64,000 bases of DNA, taken from Lycorma delicatula (taxonomy: Eukaryota > Arthropoda > Insecta > Hemiptera > Fulgoridae). This document shows positions 36,193 to 47,535 of this stretch, piece by piece. A model generated the notes under the pieces. The model was not told the origin of the DNA and made no database searches. It saw only the letters and a program-made list of their open reading frames with translations. The first letter of the stretch is position 1; every line of letters starts with the position of its first letter. The stretch is from the NCBI RefSeq assembly GCF_047948215.1, contig NC_134465.1, forward strand, positions 48,577,946 through 48,641,945, in the 5' to 3' direction. The translations under genes and the position numbers were made by a program.

Positions 36193-36492
36193 TTACATAA
36201 TCAAATTTAATATTTGCTGCGAACAAATGGCGACTTTATTACTATCCTTACTATCATTTTGTAATGCTAATTGATGTAATAAATCAACGGTAATTGAATC
36301 AATAGATGAAGTCAAATTTTTTGATGAAACTAATAATGTACCCAGTGCTACCAACCCACGTAATTGAGCTTCTGCATCTGAACATGTTGGTAAAACTTTA
36401 TTTAATAAATTTACAATTGATTGTTGGCTTGAATAATCTTTTTTATTTATAAAAACAATAGATAAATTCAATAAAATCGTTGTTAAAGCAAT
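36193..36492 (-). CDS. PLAA: PLAA, last exon (end of PUL domain and stop)
   Basis: PLAA (Doa1/Ufd3) is a WD40-PFU-PUL protein that binds ubiquitin and the p97/Cdc48 ATPase and acts in ubiquitin-dependent sorting and turnover in cytosol and nucleus. This exon gives the final 99 residues, the last armadillo-like helices of the PUL domain, which docks on the p97 C-terminal tail. It opens at a TTCTAG acceptor with IALTTILLNLSIVFINKKD, has CSDAEAQLRGLVALGTLLVS in the middle, and ends CSQQILNLIM before TAA at 36193-36195. It starts at a codon boundary, as the preceding exon requires. The stop overlaps a good donor (AT/GTAAGT), so splicing onward cannot be fully excluded, but the protein already reaches the usual end of the family. 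Confidence 0.9.
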   Translation of the reverse strand: MALTTILLNLSIVFINKKDYSSQQSIVNLLNKVLPTCSDAEAQLRGLVALGTLLVSSKNLTSSIDSITVDLLHQLALQNDSKDSNKVAICSQQILNLIM

Positions 36493-37159
36493 CTAGAAGA
36501 AAAAAAACACAAATTAGTGTTACATAAATAAAAAAAATATGACAAAGGTAAACATTTCGGTTTTTTTAAAAAAATTAATTAAAATTTTGCATGTATGCTT
36601 GTTATTTGAAATTTTTTTAATTACAGTGGTCTACAAGTTTTATTATACAGATAATTTTCTAATACATTTTTTGACAGTGAATCCAAATATCACTTCCTAA
36701 AAACTTCATTTTTTTGTTAACCATCACTTTTAAAAATGAAAATTGTTAAAACAATTTATTTTTTCTACTAATATACATGTAAAAATTTATTGCGAGTCAA
36801 TGTTTATATTAATAATGAAATGTGAAGATTGTCTGAAGATATTTGTAAATGGCTCAGAATGGAACAATCTGGAGTAGTGCGACTAACATGGTATTATTTT
36901 ATAGAACAGCATTGATACTGTTTACTATGACTCATTATTTCTAGGAAAAATAAATTTTTCACACAATATGATTTAATCAATAACCTTTATTAATGCCATT
37001 TTAACTGATATAATCATTTCAATAACTATTTTTAATATGGAATAATTTGAACCAGAGAATCAGTTATGTTATGGCTTTCTCATGAATATCTTCACAAGTT
37101 TGGTTTTCTGTTTTATTAATACTTTTACTGATATAGATGTGTATTGTTTTAGTTCAGCT

Positions 37160-37840
37160 TAATACATATTGGTTTTTATGGAAGTAATTTATATAAAAAA
37201 GTCTCCTAGTTATAAATATATAAATCATCCTAACAATTTTTGCCTTGTGTGTGGTGAATTAACTTTTAAATCTCAAAGAAGAAATATTACTCTAGTTAAA
37301 AGATCAAATAAACTCTTATCTAGTGTAAATAGGATATCAAACAAATCTTAGGCCTCTCATAACTGCTGTAATTCTTGTAAAACTTTACTAAACTGTTGGC
37401 TAAATGGGAAACCGTAAGATATTCCTTTTGGTGTTCCTGTTGTGTGTAGACAGTCTAAGAACAACTCAACAGACTTACAAAAATCCAAAGCATCGAAAGT
37501 AAATTCAAGAAATTTGTAGCATATTCTAGCCTTTCTTCAGCTATAAAACCTATTTCACACAGTGAAGAGTTACCTACTCCAGTTCCGCCAGAAACATTGA
37601 GTTTAGAAGAAAAAATTGATGATGAAGAAGACTATAGTGATTTAGAAACTAAAGACAAGGATCTAAATTTCCAAGGTGAGAGCACTGTACCTCACAAAAT
37701 TAAGTAGAACTTAATGATCTATTTTGTAATTTTAATTTGTTTAAAAGGCAGTCAGAATTACTGACTTCAAAGTTAAAAGGCTGAAACTTCCTTGAAAGTG
37801 GCACTAAAATATTTGTAGAATACCGTTTAAACAAAATATA
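37160..37840 (+). pseudogene. N-terminal part of the multi-copy arthropod orphan family
   Basis: Plus strand. The 60-codon frame at 37169-37351 contains HPNNFCLVCGELTFKSQRRN, which I know as the start of the same unnamed protein family whose C-terminal half lies at 18330-19290. Then, in changed frames, come CCNSCKTLLNCWLNG near 37365, EELPTPVPPETLSLEEKIDD near 37567-37623, and LNDLFCNFNLFKRQSELLTS near 37712-37770, all in the family order. Paired Cys (CLVC, CNSC) suggest a zinc-binding N-terminal domain. Frameshifts and stops make it a pseudogene. It lies antisense to PLAA inside an intron. Confidence 0.65.
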
Positions 37841-37854
37841 TGTTTTACTTACTT

Positions 37855-38535
37855 ATATACATTTTGGGCTACTTTGACCAACTTCTCAAAAGACATGAGG
37901 TTGGTTCTTCATACACTTATTTCTATTCTACTTTTTGATGATCTCTAAAAATAAAATGCCAAAATTATTATTATTTTTATATATTTAAATGTCATTTTGG
38001 CCATTTCTTAATGAAATATCAAAAAAAAAAAACAAAAAACAAAATATGGAGTTTTACTACTTTTTATGTCTACCTACATCTTAAGTCAAAATCTTGCAGT
38101 CCTAAGAAAAATGCATGAAAACAGAAATGATTCCAATAACAATCTAAATTAGTTGAAACTGAATGATGAATCTTTAAAAGTGAGTGACATTGTACATGAA
38201 TTATTACTACTACTACTAAACTCATTACAGGTTGATGATAATAAGTTATAAACTAAATGGGCACAAAGACTTTTAACATCATTATCCCTTTGCTGTGAAA
38301 CAAAGTAATCACAACAGAATAAAATAAATTTAGATTTGCACTGTGCCACCAAAAAACTCTTTTCTGATAATAAATTATTTTTATGAGCTCAAATATCCTG
38401 AAATATTAGATAAGTAACCAATACAATACACACTCCATAAAATGTACCATACCATGTAACCCATACGTTTGATTACAAAAACAAATTTTTGTTTCCATAA
38501 AATCAATTCTAATAGGCTTAGTATAAGAAAAATAA
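37855..38535. repeat. Long unclassified direct repeat, copy 2
   Basis: Landmarks shared with 33575-34270: attttgggctactttgacca, cttctcaaaagacatgaggt, aactgaatgatgaatcttta, ttttaacatcattatccctt, gagctcaaatatcctgaaat and tcaattctaataggcttagt. Same orientation. It begins right after the orphan-family fragment, so it might be part of the same mobile unit. The first copy, however, shows no such neighbour. Confidence 0.75.
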
Positions 38536-38789
38536 TTCAAAAAGTTAGCTTTAAAATTAATTTATAATATTATTTATGTTCATTTAAACCAAAACAAAAG
38601 ATAATAAAAAAAAAATGTTACAACTAATAGCAATAACACTTTACCACTTTTTTCTAGGATCAAGAACAATTTTTAGCAATAATTTTAATGGTGTTTGTAC
38701 TAAAATGTAGGAAAAATATTTTGTTTTTATTCAAAGAACGACATGTCTTGTTTGTTAACAAAATGCACTGAGATATAAAAGTATTATAT

Positions 38790-39570
38790 ATGCCTATAAT
38801 GATTTTTTTTTTCTCTGAAAACCTCTTGTAACTTCATGGACTGCCTGGCTGTATGTAAGGTCTCTCTATCTTGTTGAATTCAAGCGTTATTAATTTCGTC
38901 CTTAATTAGCTCTCCCATGAACAGGTGAATGATTTCACAGTAACAAACTAAATTTATTGTTTCTGTGAAGAATATTGAACCAATTATTCTTCTCCTGAAT
39001 ATTGCAATCCACCCCCCAATCTTTTGGTCAAGTAGAGAAATTTCATGTACGGCATGTGGGTTGTTGGCAGACAATAAATGCGAAGTCAGGTATGTGTATA
39101 TAGCCTAATAAATGGAACCATGCCTTATTAGTAAAAAAGTATATAATAAAAATATTAACAGAACTTGTCTGCTATTAACTGTTGAAACTATTCATATTAC
39201 TGAATTCTCTTTTCATACTCTATGGCCAGTAACTTTTGAATTGCTTTTACTTTATATGGGATGAGACTGAGCTTACAAACTGCTTTGTGTGCAGTAGTAA
39301 CACTAACGTTTTTATATTGGACCATCTGTTTCATTGACTTGTTGGAATATGTTGTACAGCAGCTGATATGTCATGTAGTTTATCTTCAGTGAGTACTGGT
39401 GGTCTGCCAGTTCATTCATAATTCTTTACAGATCCTGTATCCCTAAATTTCTTGATTAGTGCTCTTACACTACGTCCATTTGGAACCAGTGTACCTGGAA
39501 ATCTAACGGAAAATTGGTGTTCATTGTCTGTGCATACAAATACTTACAGAAAGCATATTTAATGAGAAAT
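38790..39570 (-). mobile_element. Decayed DDE transposase (helix-turn-helix plus core), C-terminus missing
   Basis: Minus strand with frame changes: NGRSVRALIKKFRDTGSVKN near 39480-39420, then TGRPPVLTEDKLHDISAAVQ near 39410-39355, which is the second DNA-binding domain. The core has RRRIIGSIFFTETINLVCYC and EIIHLFMGELIKDEINNA (38880-38995), followed by a worn QQDxxTxHTARQSMK near 38875-38830. The third Asp region is absent. It is of the same broad class as the elements at 6302, 39958 and 56760. No ends identified. Confidence 0.65.
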
Positions 39571-39957
39571 ATTCATTGCACACCATTCTGAATACAAATG
39601 GAAAGACAAAGTTTCAATTTTTCAAAGGTAACAAGCATACAATGAACAAGACTGGAACCATTGAACTCAAGAACACCAACCTGACTAGCTCAGGACACAA
39701 TGCAGAATTATCAACCTTTTTAGAAAACATTACTCACAGCACATGGAATACAATTCTCAACATATCATTGTTTATATATGGGTGGGTGGGAAGTCCTTTT
39801 ACACTGTAATAAATCCAGCTTAATTGGGCTCTGCTGTTGCCAATTCTCACCACTAACATCGCTTACTGCTGCTGGAAAAGGTGGGGAGGTTAAGCCATAG
39901 TGAAGATTGTCCAGTGTATATATTTGTGGTGGGATCACCTTAGTTGTAGTTGAGTGT

Positions 39958-40995
39958 GGAATGATGGTGGATATGAGTGCATTCACTGTCGAAGAGCATT
40001 TGTTAGCTTGTGTGTGGGTCCACAAATGTCCACACACTGGTAAAACATTGAAGAACATTATGAATGACTTCTTTGTGCGTTTTGGGAAATCGTTACAATC
40101 GTTATAAACATTAATGACATGGAAAAAGAAGGCTTTTGCAACAGGAAGTGTTCTTGATGTGCCACGCAGAGGGAGGTCAAGCAGTTGAGCTGAGACGTGT
40201 GCTGCTGTGGAGGCATCAATTCAAAGATCATCAGTGAAATCAACACGCAAACATTCTGCAGAAATTAAAATTTTTTGTCCAGTCACAGTTAATCAGTTGC
40301 GTGATCATTGTCACTATTATCGTTGGCCATTGTCACTAAGGTTACCTTGATCAACATGTTTATGCATGTCAGTTATTGCTTGAACCCTTTTCAAGTACAA
40401 ACGATAAAAAGAACGTCAAATTCCCAGATGAGTATGCGTTTTATTGAAGCTCTCATAACTGAAATGTTTTTCTGAATGAAAGAAACCCTCACTTTTTTTA
40501 GGAAATCGAACACCATCCGCCTCATGTTTTGGGCTGGGATGATAGCTGAACATCTTTTTGGTCCTTATTTTTTCGATGGTACAGTTACTCTGAGAATAAC
40601 TGACGAGTGGTTGATTCCACAATTAGTGGCAAAAGGGATTGCTGATATTATGTTTCAGCAAGACAGCGCTCCAGTGCATCTTGCTTTGAGTATTCATAGA
40701 CACCTCAATGAAATTTTTCTGAATTGCTGGATCGGATGTGGGTCAGAAGAGTTATTAGCTCCATTGCCTTGGCTGGCAAGAAGTCCTGACCTCACCATAC
40801 TAGACAATGCACAATGGAGTTTTGTAAAAAAAAAAAGAGGCCTGAAAACACTGATACATCAACAATGAACAGTTAAAAGATGCCGTTTGGTCAGCATTTA
40901 AAATGATCGCCCCTGATATGCTGTTGCGGATGAACAACTAAACATGGAGATGTATTCAGCTGTGCTTTAAACATGGTAGAACTTACACAAATGTT
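39958..40995 (+). mobile_element. Decayed DDE transposase, opposite orientation to its neighbour
   Basis: Plus strand: FTVEEHLLACVWVHKCPHTG near 39982 is the start of the N-terminal DNA-binding domain, with a KKAFATGSVLDVP-like linker near 40130-40160. The longest clean piece (40476-40868) gives MFWAGMIAEHLFGPYFFDGT, ADIMFQQDSAPVHLALSIH (second Asp) and WLARSPDLTILDNAQWSFVK (third Asp region). The spacing between these is longer than in the 6302 element. TWRCIQLCFKHGRTYTN ends it near 40985. Several stops and shifts. No terminal repeats seen. Confidence 0.7.
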
Positions 40996-41652
40996 TTAGA
41001 TCCATAGAAGGTAAGTTGCACGTATCCTAATAATATTGTAACTAGCGTAAAGAGAATTCCTGCCACCATGTAGGTGAATAGTTACTTTTCAAACACACTG
41101 TATTTCAACGAGCTTTTTTCTTTTCCTTTCTAGCTTTTATATCATATTATGTAATAAAAAAAATTAAGTCAACATGACAGCCTCTTCACTTTTTCAAATC
41201 TACAGAAAACAATTCAGCAATAAAAGAAATAAAAATACCAACGTTAATACAGGAATGAAAATTAATAACATGATCTACCAGTTGGTATAACAGTTCATTC
41301 CCCATCCCTACTGTTCATATGTTTTTAATAGTTATTCACTATAAAAACAGGATTTTATAACAAATACAGTTTAATTTTATAATTATACAAAAATATGAAC
41401 ACTACTGGTACAAATTTCTGTCGACAGTTATAAATTAATGGCATTTTCACACAACTAGTAGATCTTAGATTAAACAAAATGAACTATAAAACTTTAAGTG
41501 TATGAAACAGTACAAAATAATTATAATAAAAAACCTTTTTTTTTATGAAAAAACTTCTTTACATAGAGATCGGTTTCATGAAATCAACACATCTGTTTTG
41601 ACTTAAGTTTACATATAATTAACAAAAATTTATTAACATAAAAAAAAATTAC

Positions 41653-41933
41653 CTGTAATTGTTTATTAGGCATTGAACTAGACAAAAGGGATGTGAGTAT
41701 TTCTAATAAAGGCTGTCGATTATCTAATAATAATGATTCACCAGTCGGATGTAGAAGCATATTAGATAATGTACGTGTTGCTAGCATCTGATTCGCAGGC
41801 AGAGCGGTTGGATCTAAATGCTGTTTTAACGTTTTTAATATTAATTCACCAGATGAACCACCGCATAATGAAGCATTCACTTCACTATTTCTTATTGCCA
41901 ATCTTAAAACATCTAATACAGGAAATAAAATTT
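41653..41933 (-). CDS. PLAA: PLAA exon, middle of PUL domain
   Basis: Adds about 94 residues of the PUL domain, an armadillo-like helical solenoid that in studied homologues binds the C-terminal tail of p97. It starts at TTTACAG and its first two bases complete a Glu codon whose first base is in the preceding exon. It reads ILFPVLDVLRLAIRNSEVNA, then KTLKQHLDPTALPANQMLAT, RTLSNMLLHPTGESLLLDNR and ends MPNKQLQ before a CAG/GTAATT donor. These are among the best conserved parts of the family and made the identification easy. Codons after the donor run into FFYVNKF and are intronic. Confidence 0.93.
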
Positions 41934-42114
41934 CTGTAAAGAAGAAAATTAAACTGATCAAACTGTGAACAAGATTATAATTATAAAATCGATAAAATTA
42001 TAACCAATGTAATTGGTTTTCTGGAAAATAAAAACATATTTACATACAAATAATTAATTTTTTTATTTAAGAAATTACAAGTATCGACTATGATTACTGT
42101 TTATATTGACAATA

Positions 42115-42205
42115 AGAGGTAAATGAAATCAGGTATGGGTGGGATTTGAATCCAAAACCTTCTGGTAAAAGAAAGAAATGTTACCACTCTGCCACGGACT
42201 GATTT
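42115..42205 (-). mobile_element. tRNA-like SINE head, family C
   Basis: Minus strand: A-box-like TCCGTGGCAGAGTGGTAACA and, about 40 bases later, a good B box in GGATTCAAATCCCACCC. The acceptor arm is missing and flanks are AT-rich, so it is not a tRNA gene. No tail was matched to families A or B. Confidence 0.5.
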
Positions 42206-43270
42206 AGGGACAACTAAAAAAATTCAACATTACTAATCGATATAAGATAATCACAAGGTTGCACTATCAGAGACATCCATGTATAAAAAGAAGTCAAAAT
42301 ACATAAATAACAAAACTTTGAAAATAAACAAATATTCATGAATATTTTAACACTTTGCAGCTGAACATACATATGTTATTGTACATACATTGTAACATAC
42401 ATATGTTGTTGTGCACCATGGATCAGGTGTATGGTATATGGACAATGTTTGTAGGTCTTTATTGGATTTTAGCACTTCACTAAAGTCTACATTACCTTGC
42501 TATGTTTACCATTCCCAGCTAATTGAATGTATTATTTTGAGGAATTTTTACCCTGCAATAATTTTTTTCTGTTTTCCAAGAGACACAAATTTTTGTTTTT
42601 ATTATACTTTTTTTCATTGATTAATCTATTTTTTAGCTTCAGTTTCTGTTCTCTAAATTTCATAAGCACTTTCAAATTATTTTCATGCATAAGACAGCAA
42701 ACAGATAGATGACTGATTTTTTTTAATTTTAACCTTATTGATCCATTTTTCCCCTATTTGTTTGTTCTTTTTTTTTTTTTTTAATATATTTGCTGTTTAT
42801 AATTACAAATTAAAATATCTTATTTGCATTATTTAAAAGAAATATCCCTCAATGTATTTTTTAAAAATTATTTCCATAAAAATTATGTAAAAACAAATTT
42901 TAACATCTCGAATCAAAAAAATCATTTCAAGATTTAAAAATTCTAAAATATACTGAACACAAAAGAGGATGAAGGTATTTAAAATATGAAACCAATGAAA
43001 GTGTGCATGAAACAGTCTGAATTCTTACTAAAACACACATTAGAAAGTTACAATATATAATATGACATATCATTTTAATAAGATGTAGAAATGACTACAT
43101 TAATATAAAACAAAAAATAAAGTAATAACAATAAAAATGAGCAAGTAAAATAATTCAAACTAGCAGAGCTTATGAAACTTGACATATTAAGGTTGACAGA
43201 TAAGAAACAACCTTTGATCTCCAGTGTGTACTACATGTGGTCTGTTTTGGGGGGGGGTTCTAAGCATTAA

Positions 43271-43293
43271 AATATATATATATATATATATAT
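43271..43293. repeat. (TA)n microsatellite
   Basis: An uninterrupted run of about 11 TA units, shortly after a run of nine or ten G at 43250-43258. Confidence 0.9.
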
Positions 43294-43377
43294 CTTGTCG
43301 CATGCTCGCAGTTCTATGAGAATTTTAGAGAGCAACAAACTAAAAATTTCTTATAAACACAATTTATTACTCTAGAG

Positions 43378-44536
43378 CAGCATTTATCAGCCTGGGGGTA
43401 AGTGATATAAAGGGGGGGTCGTGAAATCAGCCTACAACTCTACATGTAAACAATAATGAAATCATTTTATGAGAAAAAAAAATCATTTGTTACAAACATT
43501 TTAATTACATTTAAGTACATATGAAAGAAAAATAAATTAATGAGATGGTTGCGTTTGTTTTTCATTTAAAAGTTTCTCCATAAGTGGCAGATCTATATTA
43601 AAAACACACAAAAGCAAATTATTTTCAAGTGATAAAGGATGATTCCTATGTTTATTTTTTAGCGCAACCACAGACAAAAAAACCCTTTTCATAGAGATAA
43701 GATTTGGTAAAAGGGATTAATATTTTCAATGCTTTTGTGACAAAATTTTCATATACACTTTGACGAGCAAGTCAAAATGGTACATTTTGACTTGCAACAA
43801 GATTTAGGTACTAAATCTTCAGATGTGAACTGTAGTGTAACATTTTTATCGCCAGAAATTTTTATGAGGTGGTTGTGAATCTCAACTGGTAACCTAGCAG
43901 CTGCAACAACATTTTCACTTAATGGATTCAGTCCAATTGAGAAATCATTTTTATCTTCTGGAAAATACTCCGTCAACTGAATTTTTAGCTCATGAAAATG
44001 CATCTTCATGCTATCTGAACTGTTGTAAATAATAGTGTCTCTTTATCAAAATTTTTCTCAATATAATTGGAAGGTAGTGGAAACATATCAAAATTTTTGC
44101 TTTGAAAATGTATAATCCAGATATCATCAAAAGCTTCTTAATGAAAGCATAAACTTTGTCATTAATAAATGTTTTCATCATGTCCTTGTAAATTCACAAT
44201 CAAGTTTTTTAAATGCAAAAATACATCAGGTAAGTAAGCCAACAGCAACATTTATTCATTATTCTGTAAAAACATTAAGAATGGTGCTTTTATATATTAT
44301 TAATTCATCTTGCAATTCCAGTAACTGGGTTAACGCTTTCCCCCATGATAACCACCTGACTTCTGTATGGAAAAGAAGAGATTTTTCTCTTTTTGCCCAT
44401 TGCATTGCAGTTTAGCAAACAGCAGCAGCTAAATAGTTTTAACTGGGTTGGGGTTGGGGGTTGCAAAATATTAATTATATATTTTTTTTACTTTCTGGAG
44501 GGGAGGTTGTGGAGCTAAAAAGGATGAGAATCGCTG
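43378..44536 (-). mobile_element. Internally deleted hAT element with 8-bp target duplication
   Basis: Terminal sequences CAGCATTTATCAGCCTGG (43378) and, inverted from 44536, CAGCGATTCTCATCC, flanked on both sides by the 8-bp duplication CTCTAGAG (43370-43377 and 44537-44544), the hAT signature. On the minus strand, pieces of the C-terminal half of a hAT transposase of the ZBED5/FAM200-like type are seen: REKSLLFHTEVRWLSWGKAL near 44390-44340, a 86-codon frame (43749-44009) starting MKMHFHELKIQLTEYFPEDK, and remains of the dimerisation segment (VFLSVVALKNKHRN) near 43690-43640. The BED finger and the first part of the catalytic domain are missing. Length 1159 bp, against 2.5-4 kb for full members. 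Confidence 0.85.
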
Positions 44537-45360
44537 CTCTAGAGACATATAAACAAAATAAATATTAAAAATAACGATTACAATAATAATAACAATATGT
44601 ATATATAACCTACAAAATAGTAATTCAAATAAAAAGGTTAAGATCTGTTTAATAACAGTTAAAATAAAAAAAAAACAGAATACAGTACAATTTACTAAAA
44701 ACATTATAATGACTACTAGAACCTAATATTGCATTAACAACAAGATAACACTAGAAAAGTCTAAACTTCATACAATTCGATTTTTACAAGTATTATTACT
44801 TTTACACTTTATAAAAGAATACACTACACTTTATTAATGACTGCCACTTTCACTACTGTTTATTAATAACTCACCAAACAATTTCCTGCATTCACCCACT
44901 GCCCACAATGGAATGCTCATGACATACTCTTCACAAGTTGTTTCCACATGCTTACAGATATTGCTGTCACTGCAACCACGTCAAACTCAGGCTTGCAAAA
45001 CTACTTACTATTATTACTTGTTACACAACTGCACCAAACACGGCCTCATACTCACTCTCTCCACTGGTCACTGTCAATACCCCTTCTTAGTCTGCAGAAT
45101 CAATACCTAACTCATCCCTTTAATTGCTGGAAGCATAATAATTTTCATCGTTTGTGCCCTTATGTTTTTCTATAAATTCTTATTCCAGTAGAGTAACCCT
45201 TCTGCTAAAACAACAGCTTTTGGAGGAGCTATTGTCTGTAATACAAAGAACAAATTGTTAAATGGACCGGTTACTCTAAGAAAAGGATCCCTTTTATTTC
45301 CCTCTTTTCATTATTATTTTCTCTTTATACTGGTCCTGTTACAAAATATATATAGATATA

Positions 45361-46680
45361 CAAGGTGCTACCCAAAAGTTCGGGGAATTTTACCATAAAA
45401 ATAAAATAGCTTACCATAACTTATAATTTCCACTGTCTCCTTCAAAGTAATCCCCTTGGGCATTGATACAGTGATCCCAGCATTTTTCCCATGATTCCAC
45501 GCATCCCTGGAAGTCTGTGGGTGTAAGTGTTCGAAGCACGTTTTGCGTTTCTTCCTGAATCTCCTCAATTGTGTTAAAACGACGGCCTTTCAATTGAAAT
45601 TTTATTTTCGTAAAGAGAAAAAAGTCACACAGGGCAAGGTCAGGAGAATAGGGTGGGTGGGGAATCACTACCGTCTTTTTGGAAGCCAAGAAATTCCAAA
45701 TGGCTAGTGATGTGTGCGCAGGCGCGTTGTCATGGTGCAGAACCCAACTGTTGTTATCCCACAGATCTGAATGTTTGCACCTAATGCTTTCATGTAACGC
45801 TTCAAAACTTCACAATAGAACATCCCATTGACAGTTTGGCCAAGAGGAACAAATTCCTTATGGATAATGCCTTTGATGTCGGAAAAAACAATCATCATGG
45901 ACTTCACGTTACTGTGAACTTGGCGTGCTTTTTTTGGCCACGGTGAACTTGGCAACTTCCACTGCGACAATTACTGCTTAGTTTCAGGGTCATACCTGTA
46001 CACCTTATCTCATCACCTGTTATGATGTTGGAGATGAAGTTAGGGTCATCTCTTGCTGAATTTTTCAATTCACTACAGACAGCTACGCGATTTTGTTTCT
46101 GATCGCTGTTCAACAGTCTCGGTATGAATTTTGCAGCAATGCGTCTCATGTTCAAATTGTCCGACAAGATGCGTTGCACAGACCCATATGACATTTGTAC
46201 GATTGCACAAACATCATGGATTGTTTGTCTACAATCTGCAACAATAGCCTCTCACACTTTTGCGATGTTTTCCGGTGTTGCGATTGTTGATGGTCTTCCT
46301 GAACGCTCATCGTCATCGACTTTCGTTTGTTCATCTTTGAATCGTTTGACCACAAAAAAGTTTTACTTTTACTCATAGCATTGTCACCAAATGTTTCCAC
46401 AAACAAGTGATGGGTTTCTGCACCAGTTTTTTTAAGCATGAAGCAAAATTTGATGCAGGTTCTTTGCTCTTTAAAATCTGCCATTTAGAACTTTGCCAAA
46501 GCAGTAAAACACAACGTTACACAACTGCACGAAAGTCAACAATGCAGCCTCTCACCATCACAGCTGTTGGAACACTGATTTTCAAAGAGTACTGCTAGCC
46601 ACATCTAGCGTCAGCAGGTCGTACCAGCAATGGTTCACGTGCAAAATTCAAATTCCCCGAACTTTTGGGTAGCACCTCGT
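45361..46680 (-). mobile_element. mariner with terminal inverted repeats, inserted in a TA run
   Basis: Left end CAAGGTGCTACCCAAAAGTT (45361) and right end, inverted from 46679, CGAGGTGCTACCCAAAAGTT; both go on as CGGGGAATTT. Both sides are TA repeats. Length about 1.32 kb. Minus-strand transposase: MADFKEQRTCIKFCFMLKKT at 46484, then frame changes, MSYGSVQRILSDNLNMRRIA near 46194-46135, NIITGDEIRCTGM near 46030 (first Asp), VLHHDNAPAHTSLA near 45735 (second Asp) and PPYSPDLALCDFFLF near 45650 (third Asp); I count 34 residues between the last two. It ends GDYFEGD near 45440. All three Asp remain, but frameshifts break the gene at several points. Confidence 0.88.
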
Positions 46681-47279
46681 GTATATATATATAAAATTAA
46701 TTTTCTAAATAATTAAGCTGAAATACAAAAAAAAGGTCAGCAAGTAGAGTTATATATTCTCTTTTTTTATAGTAAAAGTATTAAAAAAGCAAAGATTATA
46801 TTATTAAGTATTCGTAATAAAATTGTAATTTGGGATAATAGACTTTACAATATTTAATCTCTGAGCCAAAAAAAAAAAATTTCAAACAAATCACGTCATA
46901 ACTTTCTTGTGTTTTCAATTTGAATGCACACTTCCCACTGGTTTTTTCTCATTATTTAAATTACCTTAATTTAGTTTAATTCTTACTAATTAAATTACCT
47001 TTAGTCTTCCTTTGTGCTTATTACAGCTTTGATTTTTTGAACACAATGAAATTATGTTTGATTATAGATGTCATTATGATGTAATCATTTAATTTTATTT
47101 TTTAATATTTTTTTTTTATTTTCCTAATTGGTTTATTGAAATGTGATCAACTTAGTGGAACATCCCAACCCCATAGAGGAAGACACCTGCCTTGTGATGC
47201 TTCCGGTCGCCAAACCCCTCCGTTCCTAGCCCTGATGAAGAGCAATTAGTGGAACAATAAGAAACCCCCCCTTCCATGG

Positions 47280-47535
47280 CCCAAATGGAGAGGAAGATAT
47301 GTATGACATGTAAATGAGGTGTAGTCTTGTAGAGACTTAGGCCGACCATTCCTTAAGACATGTATTAACTGAACCTCAACCACCAAAGTACCAACAAAAT
47401 CCATGGTCTAATATTCAAATCTGTATAAAAGCAACTAACTTTTACCATGATTTGAACCTCAGAACTTTCGACTTCAAAAATCAGCTATTAAACAACTGAT
47501 TTGTAACAAGTTAATCATTAAACCAGCCCGGTCTA
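47280..47535 (-). mobile_element. SINE family A, copy 5 (inverted)
   Basis: On the minus strand: head with GGGCTGGTTTAATGATTAAC as A box, gaagtcgaaagttctgaggt, then B-box-like TTCAAATC. The body has ggtactttggtggttgaggt and a worn ggaatggtcggcctaagtct, then tacaagactacacc. The tail toward 47280 is unclear. Orientation is sense with respect to PLAA. Confidence 0.65.

Larger units (their letters stand above)
36493..41652 (-). other. PLAA intron 7 of those seen (5160 bp)
   Basis: GTAATT at 41652 to AG at 36494-36493, phase 0. It holds an orphan-family fragment (37160-37840), a long direct repeat (37855-38535) and two decayed transposases (38790-39570, 39958-40995). The rest (36495-37160 and 40996-41652) shows nothing recognised. 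Confidence 0.85.

Noticed and set aside
42115..42205. tRNA gene on the minus strand
   Set aside because: Both internal promoter boxes are recognisable, but the arms do not form a closed cloverleaf. A SINE head fits better.
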